Below are positions 41,036 to 50,146 of a DNA stretch of 64,000 nucleotides, one piece after another (the first letter of the stretch is position 1; each line of letters opens with the position of its first letter). The notes beneath the pieces were generated by a model. It made no database searches. It had not been told where the DNA came from and worked only from the letters and a program-made list of their open reading frames with translations. The stretch is from JAVXTH01 sp036641395 (GTDB taxonomy: Bacteria; Bacillota_I; Bacilli_A; Erysipelotrichales; Erysipelotrichaceae): assembly GCA_036641395.1 (NCBI GenBank), contig JAVWEY010000001.1:1-64000 (forward strand), given 5' to 3'. A program made the position numbers and the translations under genes.

Positions 41036-41611
41036 CTAGCGAATTACGCTACAATTAATATTTGATTCGCTTTGCTTCATTCCATATGTAATATTAACAC
41101 TTTGATAGAACGTAATAACCTCTTTATGAGTTCCCCACTTTAATTGTATTTGAATTGAATTCATTTCATGATTCCAGTTTTGTTCTCCAATATCTGATAA
41201 ATTATTCGATAAAATATTATATGTTAATTCATAACAATGTGTTTTATCTTTTTTTAATTTAATTGGAACCATAATTTCATCATAACCATGTTGTTTCTCT
41301 TGACCACCATAATATTCTTTCAAGATTGAAGTTTTTAAAACTTGAAGATAAAGAGTTTTACTATCAAGTTTCACTTTAGGTAAAAGATAGAGCTTATATT
41401 CATAATTTAATCTTCCATTATCTAATACATAACGCCTTATACTCATTAACTTAGCATCAAAGTATTTCCCCTCATACTTCATACTACTTTTTCCATTATC
41501 GTAAATTTGCTTTTCCTCTTTATAATAATCCGCTTCAACACATTCTGGTAATGTACTTTGACAGCCACCCAAACAAATAACTAATAAAATTAATATTATA
41601 AATTTCTTCAT
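41036..41611 (-). CDS. Lipoprotein of unknown function upstream of glpK
   Basis: About 191 aa: signal peptide, lipobox LGGC (about residue 17) and an external part with alternating beta-type residues and no recognised domain. The ATG at 41611 has a GGGGGT site; the longer frame runs through the promoter. It ends 10 bp before glpK, so both are probably on one transcript from the extended -10 promoter at 41646. No function can be assigned. Confidence 0.75.
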   Translation of the reverse strand: MKKFIILILLVICLGGCQSTLPECVEADYYKEEKQIYDNGKSSMKYEGKYFDAKLMSIRRYVLDNGRLNYEYKLYLLPKVKLDSKTLYLQVLKTSILKEYYGGQEKQHGYDEIMVPIKLKKDKTHCYELTYNILSNNLSDIGEQNWNHEMNSIQIQLKWGTHKEVITFYQSVNITYGMKQSESNINCSVIR

Positions 41612-41645
41612 TTGATACCCCCGTTTACTCCTACTCAATATGCTT

Positions 41646-41674
41646 ATTATAGCATGTGTTTCCTTATAATTGAA
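41646..41674 (-). promoter_or_regulatory. Extended -10 promoter of the lipoprotein-glpK transcript
   Basis: On the minus strand TATAAT preceded by TGC, with a weak -35 (TTCAAT) at 17 bases. Confidence 0.6.
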
Positions 41675-41686
41675 ATAGTTTAAAAT

Positions 41687-41730
41687 AAGAAAAAAGTAGA
41701 ACACAATCACTTTCATGAACGTATTCTACT
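41687..41730 (-). terminator. Terminator of the pyr operon
   Basis: AAGTAGAA and TTCTACTT close a hairpin just after pyrE; six T follow on the minus strand. Confidence 0.8.
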
Positions 41731-41742
41731 TAAGTTACATTA

Positions 41743-42381
41743 TTATTGATGAATCCAAGATTCATCACTTGGATTTTTCTTCCATGCTTTTAGTTTAGTT
41801 AAATCATTCTCTTTAATATAATCATGAGCTAATGCAATATCAACTAATACGTCATAGTTACTCAATGTTTTAAAGTCACATTGAATTGATGCATACATTT
41901 CATCAGCGGCTGGTAATAAGTAAGTGAAGATAGCTGCTACTCCAAGTACTTCCATATTCGCATCACGAAGTGCTTCAACAACACCTTTTGAAGAACCTCC
42001 AGTTGAGATCAAATCTTCAACAACAACAACTTTACAATCCTTGGTAACTTTACCTTCGATTTTGTTTTCTTTGCCATGATTCTTACTTGAACTTCTTACA
42101 TAACCCATTGGTAAGTTCATCTTTGCGGCAATTAAAGCAGCCCAAGGAATCCCTGCAGTTGCCGTTCCCATTAACATTTGACATGCAGGATACTCACGCT
42201 TAATCATTTCCACAAAAGCATTAACGACAATTTCACGCTTTTCTGGGAAAGATAAGATAAAACGATTGTCACAATAAATTGGTGATTTAATACCACTTGC
42301 CCATGTAAACGGTTCATTTGGTCTTAAGAAAACGGCTTTTATATCTAATAAACTCTTTGCCACTAATTGTTCTGTATTCAT
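41743..42381 (-). CDS. pyrE: Orotate phosphoribosyltransferase
   Basis: A 212-aa enzyme that joins orotate to PRPP to make OMP. The PRPP loop VVVVEDLISTGGSSKG (about 120-135) and the preceding VRSSSKNHGKENKIEG catalytic loop are clear. Last gene of pyrBKDFE; it starts directly after pyrF. Length normal. Confidence 0.96.
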   Translation of the reverse strand: MNTEQLVAKSLLDIKAVFLRPNEPFTWASGIKSPIYCDNRFILSFPEKREIVVNAFVEMIKREYPACQMLMGTATAGIPWAALIAAKMNLPMGYVRSSSKNHGKENKIEGKVTKDCKVVVVEDLISTGGSSKGVVEALRDANMEVLGVAAIFTYLLPAADEMYASIQCDFKTLSNYDVLVDIALAHDYIKENDLTKLKAWKKNPSDESWIHQ

Positions 42382-43083
42382 TTATTTGCCCTCCATAATA
42401 TTTTCAATATGATGATATGTAGCGAGTGGATCACTGCTTGTTGTGATCGAGCGACCTACAACGATAAAGTCACAACCTTGTTCTTTCGCATATTCAGGAG
42501 TTGCAATTCGTTTTTGGTCATCGGCTGAATCATTGCTTAAACGAATTCCAGGCGTTACCGTTAAAAAATCATCACCGCATGCTTCATGAATTGCTTTCGC
42601 TTCATGAACGGAACATACAACACCATCAAGTCCACTTTCTTTCGCAAGTTTGGCATATTCAATTACTACATCTTGAACACTACCGGGAATTAACAATTCT
42701 TTGTTCATTGCTTCTTGTGAAGTGGATGTAAGTTGAGTAACACCGATACATAAAGGGCGTTTACCATTGATGGCACCTTCTTTTAATCCTTCAACGGCAG
42801 CACGCATCATTGCACTACCACCTGCAACTTGTAAATTCACAACATCAACATCTAATTTCGCAAGGTTTTTCATTGCTTGTTTAACTGTATTAGGAATATC
42901 ATGTAATTTTAAATCTAAGAAGATTTGATGCCCCATTGCTTTTACTTCTCTAACAATTTCAAAACCGAAAGAATACGTTAATTCCATACCAATTTTCACA
43001 TAAATTGGTTCATTGAATTTTAATAAAAATTCATATACATCTTTACGGGTTGAAAAATCTAATGCTACCATTGTTTTGCTCAT
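42382..43083 (-). CDS. pyrF: Orotidine 5'-phosphate decarboxylase
   Basis: A 233-aa TIM-barrel enzyme that decarboxylates OMP to UMP. Begins VALDFST; the catalytic DLKLHDIPNTV (about 57-67) has the Asp-Lys-Asp network; VTPGIR and IVVGRSIT bind phosphate. Overlaps pyrD by 4 bp. Confidence 0.97.
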   Translation of the reverse strand: MSKTMVALDFSTRKDVYEFLLKFNEPIYVKIGMELTYSFGFEIVREVKAMGHQIFLDLKLHDIPNTVKQAMKNLAKLDVDVVNLQVAGGSAMMRAAVEGLKEGAINGKRPLCIGVTQLTSTSQEAMNKELLIPGSVQDVVIEYAKLAKESGLDGVVCSVHEAKAIHEACGDDFLTVTPGIRLSNDSADDQKRIATPEYAKEQGCDFIVVGRSITTSSDPLATYHHIENIMEGK

Positions 43084-43991
43084 AATTTATGGCTCCTTCC
43101 AATCGCATCTTGCAACGATTTAATTCCATATTTCTTTAATACCTTTGGTAAATCCTCAATAATTTTAGGACAAATATAGGGATCGACAAAATTCATCATT
43201 CCAACTTCGACTGCACTTGCTCCTGCATATAAGAATTCTAATACATCTTCAGCACTCGCAATACCACCAACGCCAATAATTGGAATATTGACGGCTTGAT
43301 ATACTTGATATATCATGCGTATCGCTACCGGTTTAATTGCAGGTCCACTTAAGCCTCCCGTAAGATTGGCAAGAATTGGTCTTCCACTTTTTAAATCAAG
43401 GCGCATTCCCATTAATGTATTAATCATAACGATACCATCTGCACCAGCCTCTTCAACGGCTTTTGCAATCGCAACAATATCGGTTACGTTTGGTGATAAT
43501 TTCACATAGACTGGCTTACTTGATACGGCTTTGACAGCTCTAGTGACCTCGGCAGCTGTTTGTGGATCAGTTCCAAAAGCCATTCCACCGCCCTTAACAT
43601 TGGGACATGAGATATTAAGTTCAATTACATTCACCACAGGATCTTGACTCATAAGTCTTGATACTTCAACATAATCATTTAAACAGTGTCCCCCAACATT
43701 TGCTAGTATTTGCGTATCAAACTGGGCTAACCAAGGTAATTCTTTTTCAATAATCTTTTCAACACCAGGATTTTGTAAGCCAATCGCATTCAACATACCA
43801 CTTGGCGTTTCACTTACTCTTGGTGTTTCATTTCCATAACGTGGTAATAAAGTAGCACTTTTAATTGCGATACCACCTAATAAACTTAAATCATATAGTT
43901 CATTAAACTCATGACCATATCCATAACATCCACTTGCTGGAATAATTGGATTTTTAAGATCTAATCCGGGTAACTTAATCGAAATATCCAT
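43080..43991 (-). CDS. pyrD: Dihydroorotate dehydrogenase B, catalytic subunit
   Basis: A 303-aa FMN enzyme of class 1B. Typical stretches: NPIIPASGCYGYG, ELNISCPNVKGGGMAFG with the catalytic-base cysteine, YVKLSPNVTDI and GVGGIASAEDVLEF. Class 1B enzymes use NAD+ through the PyrK subunit, which is encoded directly upstream with one base overlap. Confidence 0.96.
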   Translation of the reverse strand: MDISIKLPGLDLKNPIIPASGCYGYGHEFNELYDLSLLGGIAIKSATLLPRYGNETPRVSETPSGMLNAIGLQNPGVEKIIEKELPWLAQFDTQILANVGGHCLNDYVEVSRLMSQDPVVNVIELNISCPNVKGGGMAFGTDPQTAAEVTRAVKAVSSKPVYVKLSPNVTDIVAIAKAVEEAGADGIVMINTLMGMRLDLKSGRPILANLTGGLSGPAIKPVAIRMIYQVYQAVNIPIIGVGGIASAEDVLEFLYAGASAVEVGMMNFVDPYICPKIIEDLPKVLKKYGIKSLQDAIGRSHKL

Positions 43992-44737
43992 TATAATCCC
44001 ACCTTTCCAATTGGAAATACTGGTCCATCTTTACAGATACGATAATATATTTGTTTATCTTCTTTATCTTTACAAACGCATGCCATACATGCTCCCATAC
44101 CACAGGCCATTCTTGACTCAAAGGATGTATAACCTTTCGTATAACTATTTTCAACTGCCTTAAGCATTGGCATTGGTCCACAACTATAGACAAAATCACA
44201 AGTAATATTTGCTTGTTTAATCGCATCCATCACTGTTCCTTTCACTCCATAACTACCATCCATACTTGCAATATGTAATTCAACCCCTAATTCTTTAAAT
44301 TCATTTTCATAAAAAGTACTTTCTTTATCGTTAAAGCCAAGTACAACGATTACTTTCTTATTTAAATTTCGATACTGTTTTGCTACTTCATAGAGTGGTG
44401 GTACTCCAACCCCTCCACCAATTAAAAGAACTTCATCTAATTCACTATGAATTGGATAACAAGAACCTAGAGGTCCAAATAAATTAATCTTAGAAGTTGG
44501 TAACATCTTAGATAAAATAGCAGTACCTTCTCCGACTACTTTATAAATAATAATAAATTTATGCTTATCTTCAATCGATGCAATACTGATTGGTCGTCTT
44601 AATAAATGTCCTTCAACTTTAATATTAAAGAACTGACCTGCTAACATTTCAATCGGATTCTTTGTCGTAATTACCATTTGATAAGTATCACTAGCAATCC
44701 TTTGATTAGAAATAATTGTACCTAATTCTTCTTGCAT
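43991..44737 (-). CDS. pyrK: Dihydroorotate dehydrogenase B, electron transfer subunit
   Basis: A 248-aa FAD/[2Fe-2S] protein that passes electrons from PyrD to NAD+. Flavin-binding RRPISIAS (about 46-53), NAD-domain GGGVGVPPLY, and the cluster cysteines in RMACGMGACMACVC plus a later Cys (IC). Partner of the PyrD next to it. Confidence 0.96.
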   Translation of the reverse strand: MQEELGTIISNQRIASDTYQMVITTKNPIEMLAGQFFNIKVEGHLLRRPISIASIEDKHKFIIIYKVVGEGTAILSKMLPTSKINLFGPLGSCYPIHSELDEVLLIGGGVGVPPLYEVAKQYRNLNKKVIVVLGFNDKESTFYENEFKELGVELHIASMDGSYGVKGTVMDAIKQANITCDFVYSCGPMPMLKAVENSYTKGYTSFESRMACGMGACMACVCKDKEDKQIYYRICKDGPVFPIGKVGL

Positions 44738-44749
44738 GAAATTCCTCCT

Positions 44750-45634
44750 TTAAAATTCTACTCCAAAGGCACGTTTAATAACTGCCTTACGTACTAATAC
44801 ACCATTACTCATCTGTTTAAAGATTCTAGATCGACTACATTCAACTAAATCTGTATCAATCTCGGCTCCACGATTAACCGGTGCTGGATGCATGATAATC
44901 GCATGTTCTTTCATCTTCTTTTCACGATTCTTAGTTAGTCCATATTTTTCTAAGTATTCTTTTTGACTCATTTGTAGATGTTGCTCATGACGTTCATGTT
45001 GAATTCTAAGTAACATAACTACATCAGCCCATTCAATTGCTTCATCAAAATCCATATAATTTTCATCCTGCTTGTTCCAAAATAAAGGTCCAGAGAACTT
45101 AGTATGAGCACCTAACATATCCAATGCTTCTTTATTAGAATTCGCAACTCGTGAATGTTGAATATCTCCAACAATTACAACATTTAAACCTTCAAACTTA
45201 CCGAATTCTTGATAAATTGTTAATAGATCCAATAAACATTGAGTTGGATGATTTCCACTACCATCTCCTCCATTTAAAATAGGGATATCAATGGATTCTA
45301 ATTCTCTAAAATATTCATTTTGTGGATGACGAATTACTAAAGCATCATAACCAATTGCTTGAAATGTTTTAACTGTATCATAGAGTGATTCACCTTTTTG
45401 TATACTAGATGTAACTGCACTAAAATCAGAAACAGCACAACCTAGTTGATGTTCAGCAGAAGCAAATGAATAATGCGTTCTTGTACTGTTTTCAAAAAAA
45501 AGATTAGCAACCAATTTATGTTTTGGTAATTGCCAATCTTGATGTTCATTTTCAAAAGCCTGCGCATCGCACAGAATGTTCATTAATTCTTCTTTCGTTA
45601 AATCCGCAATTCTTAGTAAACTGTTTGAATTCAT
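44750..45634 (-). CDS. pyrB: Aspartate carbamoyltransferase catalytic subunit
   Basis: A 294-aa enzyme that carbamoylates aspartate, first gene of pyrBKDFE. The carbamoyl-phosphate motif FFENSTRTHYSF (about 48-59) and the aspartate-site HPAPVNRG are present. It lacks a PyrI partner, as in other Bacillota. pyrC, carA, carB and pyrR are not in the window. Preceded by a PyrR-type attenuator. Confidence 0.97.
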   Translation of the reverse strand: MNSNSLLRIADLTKEELMNILCDAQAFENEHQDWQLPKHKLVANLFFENSTRTHYSFASAEHQLGCAVSDFSAVTSSIQKGESLYDTVKTFQAIGYDALVIRHPQNEYFRELESIDIPILNGGDGSGNHPTQCLLDLLTIYQEFGKFEGLNVVIVGDIQHSRVANSNKEALDMLGAHTKFSGPLFWNKQDENYMDFDEAIEWADVVMLLRIQHERHEQHLQMSQKEYLEKYGLTKNREKKMKEHAIIMHPAPVNRGAEIDTDLVECSRSRIFKQMSNGVLVRKAVIKRAFGVEF

Positions 45635-45657
45635 ATATGTTCCTCATATGACCCTAT

Positions 45658-45740
45658 AAAAAAAGGTCTCTTTCTAGCTAAGGACCTTCGCATAAACTCG
45701 CTATATACCTTCTTGACCTCACAGGATCATGTTAAAGGAC
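45658..45740 (-). promoter_or_regulatory. PyrR-responsive attenuator of the pyr operon
   Basis: On the minus strand ATCCTGTGAGGTC (45727-45715) matches the PyrR binding-loop consensus ARUCCNGNGAGGYU. Downstream, AAGGTC and GACCTT (45688-45683 and 45668-45663) form a terminator with a T run before pyrB. Alternative pairing upstream could act as antiterminator. With UMP, PyrR would favour termination. Confidence 0.9.
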
Positions 45741-45755
45741 CTTTTACTATTATTA

Positions 45756-45783
45756 ATTTTAACATACTATCTTGATTTTACAA
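45756..45783 (-). promoter_or_regulatory. Sigma-A promoter of the pyr operon
   Basis: On the minus strand TTGTAA, 16 bases and TAAAAT with extended TGT. Confidence 0.58.
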
Positions 45784-45833
45784 GTTTTATTATAAATTTA
45801 TTAAAGATTTAACGTAACTTATATTACAATTTA

Positions 45834-47129
45834 TTATAACCCGATATTTTCTACTGTCCTAAATTCATATCCCTTTTCTTTCATTGTTTTAATAAAATCA
45901 TCCAATGCTAAATAATTACCTTTATTTGAAGGATGAAGTAAATAAATTGCTCCATTATGATAATGATTAATTAAAGTTTGATATGCTTCTTTTTTAGATA
46001 CTTCACTCCCATAATCATAATAAGCATGCGACCAAAAAAATGTTTTATATCCTAAATCCCTCATTATTTTTAAAGAACGCTGTGACATTGCACCTTTCGG
46101 AAAACGAAATATTTTATTCATTTGTTTACCAGTAACTTCAAGATATGTTTTCTCAGTTTCACTTATTTCATTTACAAATGTATTTATTTTATCACTACTA
46201 GCAAGTAATGGCATATCATAATGATGCCATGTATGATTCGCAATCAAATGCTTCTTTTCAACCAATTCATTCATGAATATACTTTCCGTTTTTATATAAT
46301 TACGGGTTAAGAAAAAAGTTGCTTTCACATCATTATCATTTAATACATCAGCTATTTCATGTATATAAGTTACATCATTTCCACCTTCATCAAATGTTAA
46401 ATAAATTACTTTTTCATCCGCGCCCAAATAAAAAGCATCATTTTCAGCTAAATAGGCTTCATTACGAGCTGCTAGAGGTCGATTATGCTTTTCACTTTTA
46501 TTAAACCACCATTCTTCCAAAGTATTATCATAGCGGTCATGATTATAATATATTTTTGTCCTAGTAGGATCACTATGAACACTCACGATTCGATGAATCG
46601 AAGCAGTATTTCCACTTTGATCACTTACTTGATACGTAATCTTATAAGTTCCTTTATGATTCAAATCTATCATATTTTTAGTAATCACTTTTTTACTTAG
46701 ATTTTTATCATAATTATCTTTAACCTCAACTCCTAAATCTATAAACTTACTATTTTCAAAAGTATGTTGGTGTTTATCTCCAATTAATTTAATACTAGGA
46801 GCTATCGTATCGACTACTTTAATTTTTCGTACTACTTTCTTATTCGATTCTTTTAAGATATAAATAATCTTATAAGTTCCTAATTTATTTAGATTACAAT
46901 TACTATAAGTCTTAATTTTATGCTTATAGTTCTTGAATCTAAAATTAGCTTTAGCCCCTTGATCTTTATAGTTCGTATTTACTTCAACTTGTTTGCTTTC
47001 ATCTCCAATTAAAGAAATACGAGGAATAAATAATCCACTAAAAAAACATAATTTGATAAGAAATGCTACCAATATCATTATAATTAAAATAATCAAAGTA
47101 TGAACGATCATTGAACAGCGTTTACTCAT
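45834..47129 (-). CDS. PdaA-like polysaccharide deacetylase with two Ig-like (DUF5011) repeats
   Basis: A 431-aa protein: N-terminal membrane anchor (about 8-30), two DUF5011-type beta repeats (about 38-107 and 111-183; ISLIGD...YKDQGAKA and IKLIGD...FIDLGVEV), and a NodB deacetylase domain (about 237-428). Catalytic features: YLTFDEGGN (Asp base), ANHTWHH (His ligands), FRFPKGAMS and SHAYYDYG. The last two are typical of PdaA-type muramic delta-lactam enzymes of the spore cortex. Ig repeats are not part of PdaA itself and may bind the wall. A vegetative peptidoglycan deacetylase is the alternative. Confidence 0.85.
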   Translation of the reverse strand: MSKRCSMIVHTLIILIIMILVAFLIKLCFFSGLFIPRISLIGDESKQVEVNTNYKDQGAKANFRFKNYKHKIKTYSNCNLNKLGTYKIIYILKESNKKVVRKIKVVDTIAPSIKLIGDKHQHTFENSKFIDLGVEVKDNYDKNLSKKVITKNMIDLNHKGTYKITYQVSDQSGNTASIHRIVSVHSDPTRTKIYYNHDRYDNTLEEWWFNKSEKHNRPLAARNEAYLAENDAFYLGADEKVIYLTFDEGGNDVTYIHEIADVLNDNDVKATFFLTRNYIKTESIFMNELVEKKHLIANHTWHHYDMPLLASSDKINTFVNEISETEKTYLEVTGKQMNKIFRFPKGAMSQRSLKIMRDLGYKTFFWSHAYYDYGSEVSKKEAYQTLINHYHNGAIYLLHPSNKGNYLALDDFIKTMKEKGYEFRTVENIGL

Positions 47130-47175
47130 CTACTCACCTCTATTAAAAGGTACGCAAACAAACTTATTTTTAGTA

Positions 47176-47208
47176 CAAAAAAGTAAGACTTTTTAGGTTC
47201 TTACTTTT
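47176..47208 (-). terminator. Terminator after the 47-aa gene
   Basis: AAAAGTAAGA and TCTTACTTTT form a 10-bp stem; T residues follow on the minus strand. Confidence 0.88.
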
Positions 47209-47209
47209 C

Positions 47210-47353
47210 TTATCCGTTAAAATTCATCTTTTTAAACGTATCATCATTATCTTTCTTTTTAGCGACAACGCTTGCAAGTGATGTTTTGTTTTTATTTTTC
47301 GCATTACGAATTCTTTCAACAATTTCATTCGTATTTTGCTTTTTCTTCTTCAT
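47210..47353 (-). CDS. Small basic protein, 47 aa, unknown function
   Basis: ATG with a GAGGTG site 7 nt upstream, 47 codons, TAA, then a terminator two bases later. The product starts MKKKKQNTNEIVERIRNAK and has 16 Lys or Arg and no hydrophobic segment. I do not recognise it. Good translation signals and a dedicated terminator support a real gene. A nucleic-acid or ribosome binder would fit the charge, but this is a guess. Confidence 0.68.
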   Translation of the reverse strand: MKKKKQNTNEIVERIRNAKNKNKTSLASVVAKKKDNDDTFKKMNFNG

Positions 47354-47412
47354 TTTATGCACCTCAGTTCTGTTTCATTATACATGAAATAAACAAATTA
47401 CGCAAAATTCAC

Positions 47413-49005
47413 TTATTTCCATGGTTTATATTTTTTAATAATTGCCTCACCACAGCGAATTCCATCAATTGCAGCCGATACAATTCCCCCAGCATATCCA
47501 GCCCCTTCTCCACATGGATAAAGGTTAAGTAAAGAGGAAGCCATTAAACTATCTTGATCACGATTATAGCGAAGTGGCGAACTTGTTCTACTTTCAATTC
47601 CGGTCATGATTGCATCATTACTTGCAAAGCCATGTACACGTTTATCAAAAGCACGAATCCCTTCTTCTAAGCCTTCATTAATATAACTAGGAAATAAATC
47701 ATGTAGGTCACAAAGTTTAACCCCTAAAGCATAACTTGGTTTAATCGATCCTACTTGAAGCGAAGGGCGATGATTTAAGAAATCATAAACACATTGAGCT
47801 GGTGCTTTATAATCACTTCCACCTAGGATAAATGCTTTCTTTTCTAATGCTTCTTGAAACGCAATTCCATCTAATGGTTCATGGCCAAAATCATCTGGAC
47901 CAACTTGCACAATGATTGCACTATTAGCATTGTCACCATCACGTGCCTGTTCACTCATGCCATTTACAACAATTGCTCCTTTTTGTGAAGTAGAAGGAAT
48001 AACACTTCCTCCAGGACACATACAGAAAGTATAAACACCACGTCCATTACTTGCTTTATGAGTTAAACGATATTCTGCTGCAGGTAACTTGGAATGATGC
48101 GCTAATTCACCATATTGAGATTCATCCACCATTTTTTGCTTATGTTCAATCCGTACTCCAACTGCAAATGGTTTGCCAACCATATCTTGTTTATGTTCGT
48201 GTAACATTTTAAACGTATCTCGTGCACTATGTCCAATTGATAATACAACCGGCCCACATGCTTGTTTTTCACCATTGATGACTAGTTCCTTTAATTCTCC
48301 ATCTTCGATAACTAAATCATCTAAATGTTTCATAAAATGAACTTCTCCGCCAAGCATTATTATTTCTTCACGAATATGTTTTACGATATTACGTAAATGA
48401 TCCGTTCCAATATGAGGGTGAGCAGAATATAAAATATCTTCATTGCTTCCTGCTTTCACAAATTCTTCTAAAATCTTATGAGCACGTAAATCTTTTACTC
48501 TTGTCGTAAGTTTTCCATCAGAAAAAGTACCAGCTCCACCTTCTCCAAATTGAACATTACATTCTTCATCAAGGATTCCTTTTTCCCAGAATTCATTCAC
48601 TTTTTTAACACGTGAATCAACATCACAACCTCGCTCAATCACAATTGGGCAATAGCCTTGTTGGGCTAATAATAATGCGGAAAACATACCAGCAGGACCA
48701 AAACCAATAACAAAAGGACGATGGGTTAATTTTTCTTCCCCACTTTCTGGTACTTCATATTTCAATCCTGGTGCTTCACTAACATTTTCAAATCCACAAG
48801 CTAATGTTTCTTTTTCATGCAGGACTTCACAATCAACACTATAACGGAAAAAGATTGAACCTTTTTTTCGTGCATCAATCGATTCCTTCACAATTTTCAT
48901 TGAGATTAATTCTTCCTTCGGTATATGTAATTGCTTTAATGCTCTTCTTTCCAATAATTCAATTGGTTGTTCCAAATTTAAATGTAAATTAGATACTCTT
49001 AACAT
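47413..49005 (-). CDS. FAD-dependent dehydrogenase, COG2509 family
   Basis: A 530-aa flavoprotein. An N-terminal domain of about 95 residues (LHLNLEQPIELLERRALKQL) precedes the FAD Rossmann motif FVIGFGPAGMFSALLLAQ (about 98-115). Then come the family stretches NVQFGEGGAGTFSDGKLTTR and, near the end, PCGEGAGYAGGIVSAAIDG. The family is widespread in anaerobic Bacillota, its substrate unknown. It lies alone between terminators. Confidence 0.92.
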   Translation of the reverse strand: MLRVSNLHLNLEQPIELLERRALKQLHIPKEELISMKIVKESIDARKKGSIFFRYSVDCEVLHEKETLACGFENVSEAPGLKYEVPESGEEKLTHRPFVIGFGPAGMFSALLLAQQGYCPIVIERGCDVDSRVKKVNEFWEKGILDEECNVQFGEGGAGTFSDGKLTTRVKDLRAHKILEEFVKAGSNEDILYSAHPHIGTDHLRNIVKHIREEIIMLGGEVHFMKHLDDLVIEDGELKELVINGEKQACGPVVLSIGHSARDTFKMLHEHKQDMVGKPFAVGVRIEHKQKMVDESQYGELAHHSKLPAAEYRLTHKASNGRGVYTFCMCPGGSVIPSTSQKGAIVVNGMSEQARDGDNANSAIIVQVGPDDFGHEPLDGIAFQEALEKKAFILGGSDYKAPAQCVYDFLNHRPSLQVGSIKPSYALGVKLCDLHDLFPSYINEGLEEGIRAFDKRVHGFASNDAIMTGIESRTSSPLRYNRDQDSLMASSLLNLYPCGEGAGYAGGIVSAAIDGIRCGEAIIKKYKPWK

Positions 49006-49036
49006 AACTTCACCACTTTCGTATGCCTATTGTAAC

Positions 49037-49071
49037 ATAAAAAAGAGAAACATAGATAACTCGTTTCTCTT
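49037..49071 (-). terminator. Terminator of the murF-ddl-racemase-acyltransferase operon
   Basis: AAGAGAAAC, 11-base loop, GTTTCTCTT and a T run on the minus strand, directly after the last gene. Confidence 0.92.
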
Positions 49072-49078
49072 AACTATT

Positions 49079-50128
49079 TTAATATAAATTTTTTAATATT
49101 TTTCCATTTGGCTTTAAGGACATAAAATATAAGAAACGAGCCAGTAACATTGATCCAATTAAAGTTAAAATAAACCATCCAAAATTACCAATATAAACCC
49201 CACATAAATCACTTAACGCTTTAATGATTAGTGAAACAGCGATATGCGATACATAAATTAAGATCGATTGACTACGCATCGCTACATCATTAAAAGAACT
49301 TTGTAAATCAAGTGATAACAACCAAGTAAAGAAATAAAGAATAAATGGTAATAAACTTAAATACATACAAGATAAATCATTTAACATATGATTAAAATAT
49401 AAACTCATTCCTTCAATAATCAATAAGATAGCGAAAACAAAGATTGGAACAATTGCTTTCTTACCATTAATTCTTCTTTGAATTAACGGCATATTAGCTC
49501 CAATAACAATAAAGATAGGAGCAAAAAACACACCATTTCTAGTTGTCACAAAGATTGTTTGATAAAGATGAAAGATTGTATTAATTAGTGGTATATCATT
49601 CATTGCAGTCCCATATAAATTAAATAACATACCGATGATGTATAGAATAAAAGTAATTAAAAACATCATCGCCGGACGCATATAAGTATGTAAAAAATAA
49701 ACAATACTAGTTCCGACTACTAAAGCCGGTAAAAACCATAAATGATAGAAACCTCCAGTAAAGAATAAATCACGAACGTAACGCACCAACGACATGATAT
49801 TAAAACCACCTTGAATCCACATTGAAATATTAAAAACAAAGTAAAGAAGACACCATATCAAATAGAGTTTAAGAAGATGAAATACATATTTTTTATAATG
49901 AGATAAATTATCTTCATCCCACCAGCCTTTACTAAAATCAATTTTTCTAAAAAATAGAAAAGAACTACAAACAAAATAGAAAGGTACAGCAATTCTTGCG
50001 ATAAGGGATACGATTAGAACATTAAAAGTTTCATTAATTTCAATAAAAGGTGCTGTGTGAATTGCTACCACAAAAATAGCACTAATATATTTCATAATAT
50101 CTAATCCAACATATTGTTTCTTTTCCAC
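49079..50128 (-). CDS. Acyltransferase-3-type membrane protein resembling the VanT N-terminal domain
   Basis: A 349-aa protein with about ten membrane helices. It has the VanT-N/acyltransferase-3 landmarks: VGLDIMKYISAIFVVAIHTAP, RIAVPFYFV, FYHLWFLPALV and TTRNGVFFAPIF. In VanC, VanE and VanG clusters this domain is fused in front of a serine racemase and is thought to import L-Ser. Here it is a separate gene 18 bp after the racemase, last in the operon. The start is GTG with a modest site. A paralogue lies at 61.7-62.7 kb. An O-acetyltransferase is the alternative reading. Confidence 0.85.
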   Translation of the reverse strand: MEKKQYVGLDIMKYISAIFVVAIHTAPFIEINETFNVLIVSLIARIAVPFYFVCSSFLFFRKIDFSKGWWDEDNLSHYKKYVFHLLKLYLIWCLLYFVFNISMWIQGGFNIMSLVRYVRDLFFTGGFYHLWFLPALVVGTSIVYFLHTYMRPAMMFLITFILYIIGMLFNLYGTAMNDIPLINTIFHLYQTIFVTTRNGVFFAPIFIVIGANMPLIQRRINGKKAIVPIFVFAILLIIEGMSLYFNHMLNDLSCMYLSLLPFILYFFTWLLSLDLQSSFNDVAMRSQSILIYVSHIAVSLIIKALSDLCGVYIGNFGWFILTLIGSMLLARFLYFMSLKPNGKILKNLY

Positions 50129-50146
50129 TTATCTCATCCCCTACTT

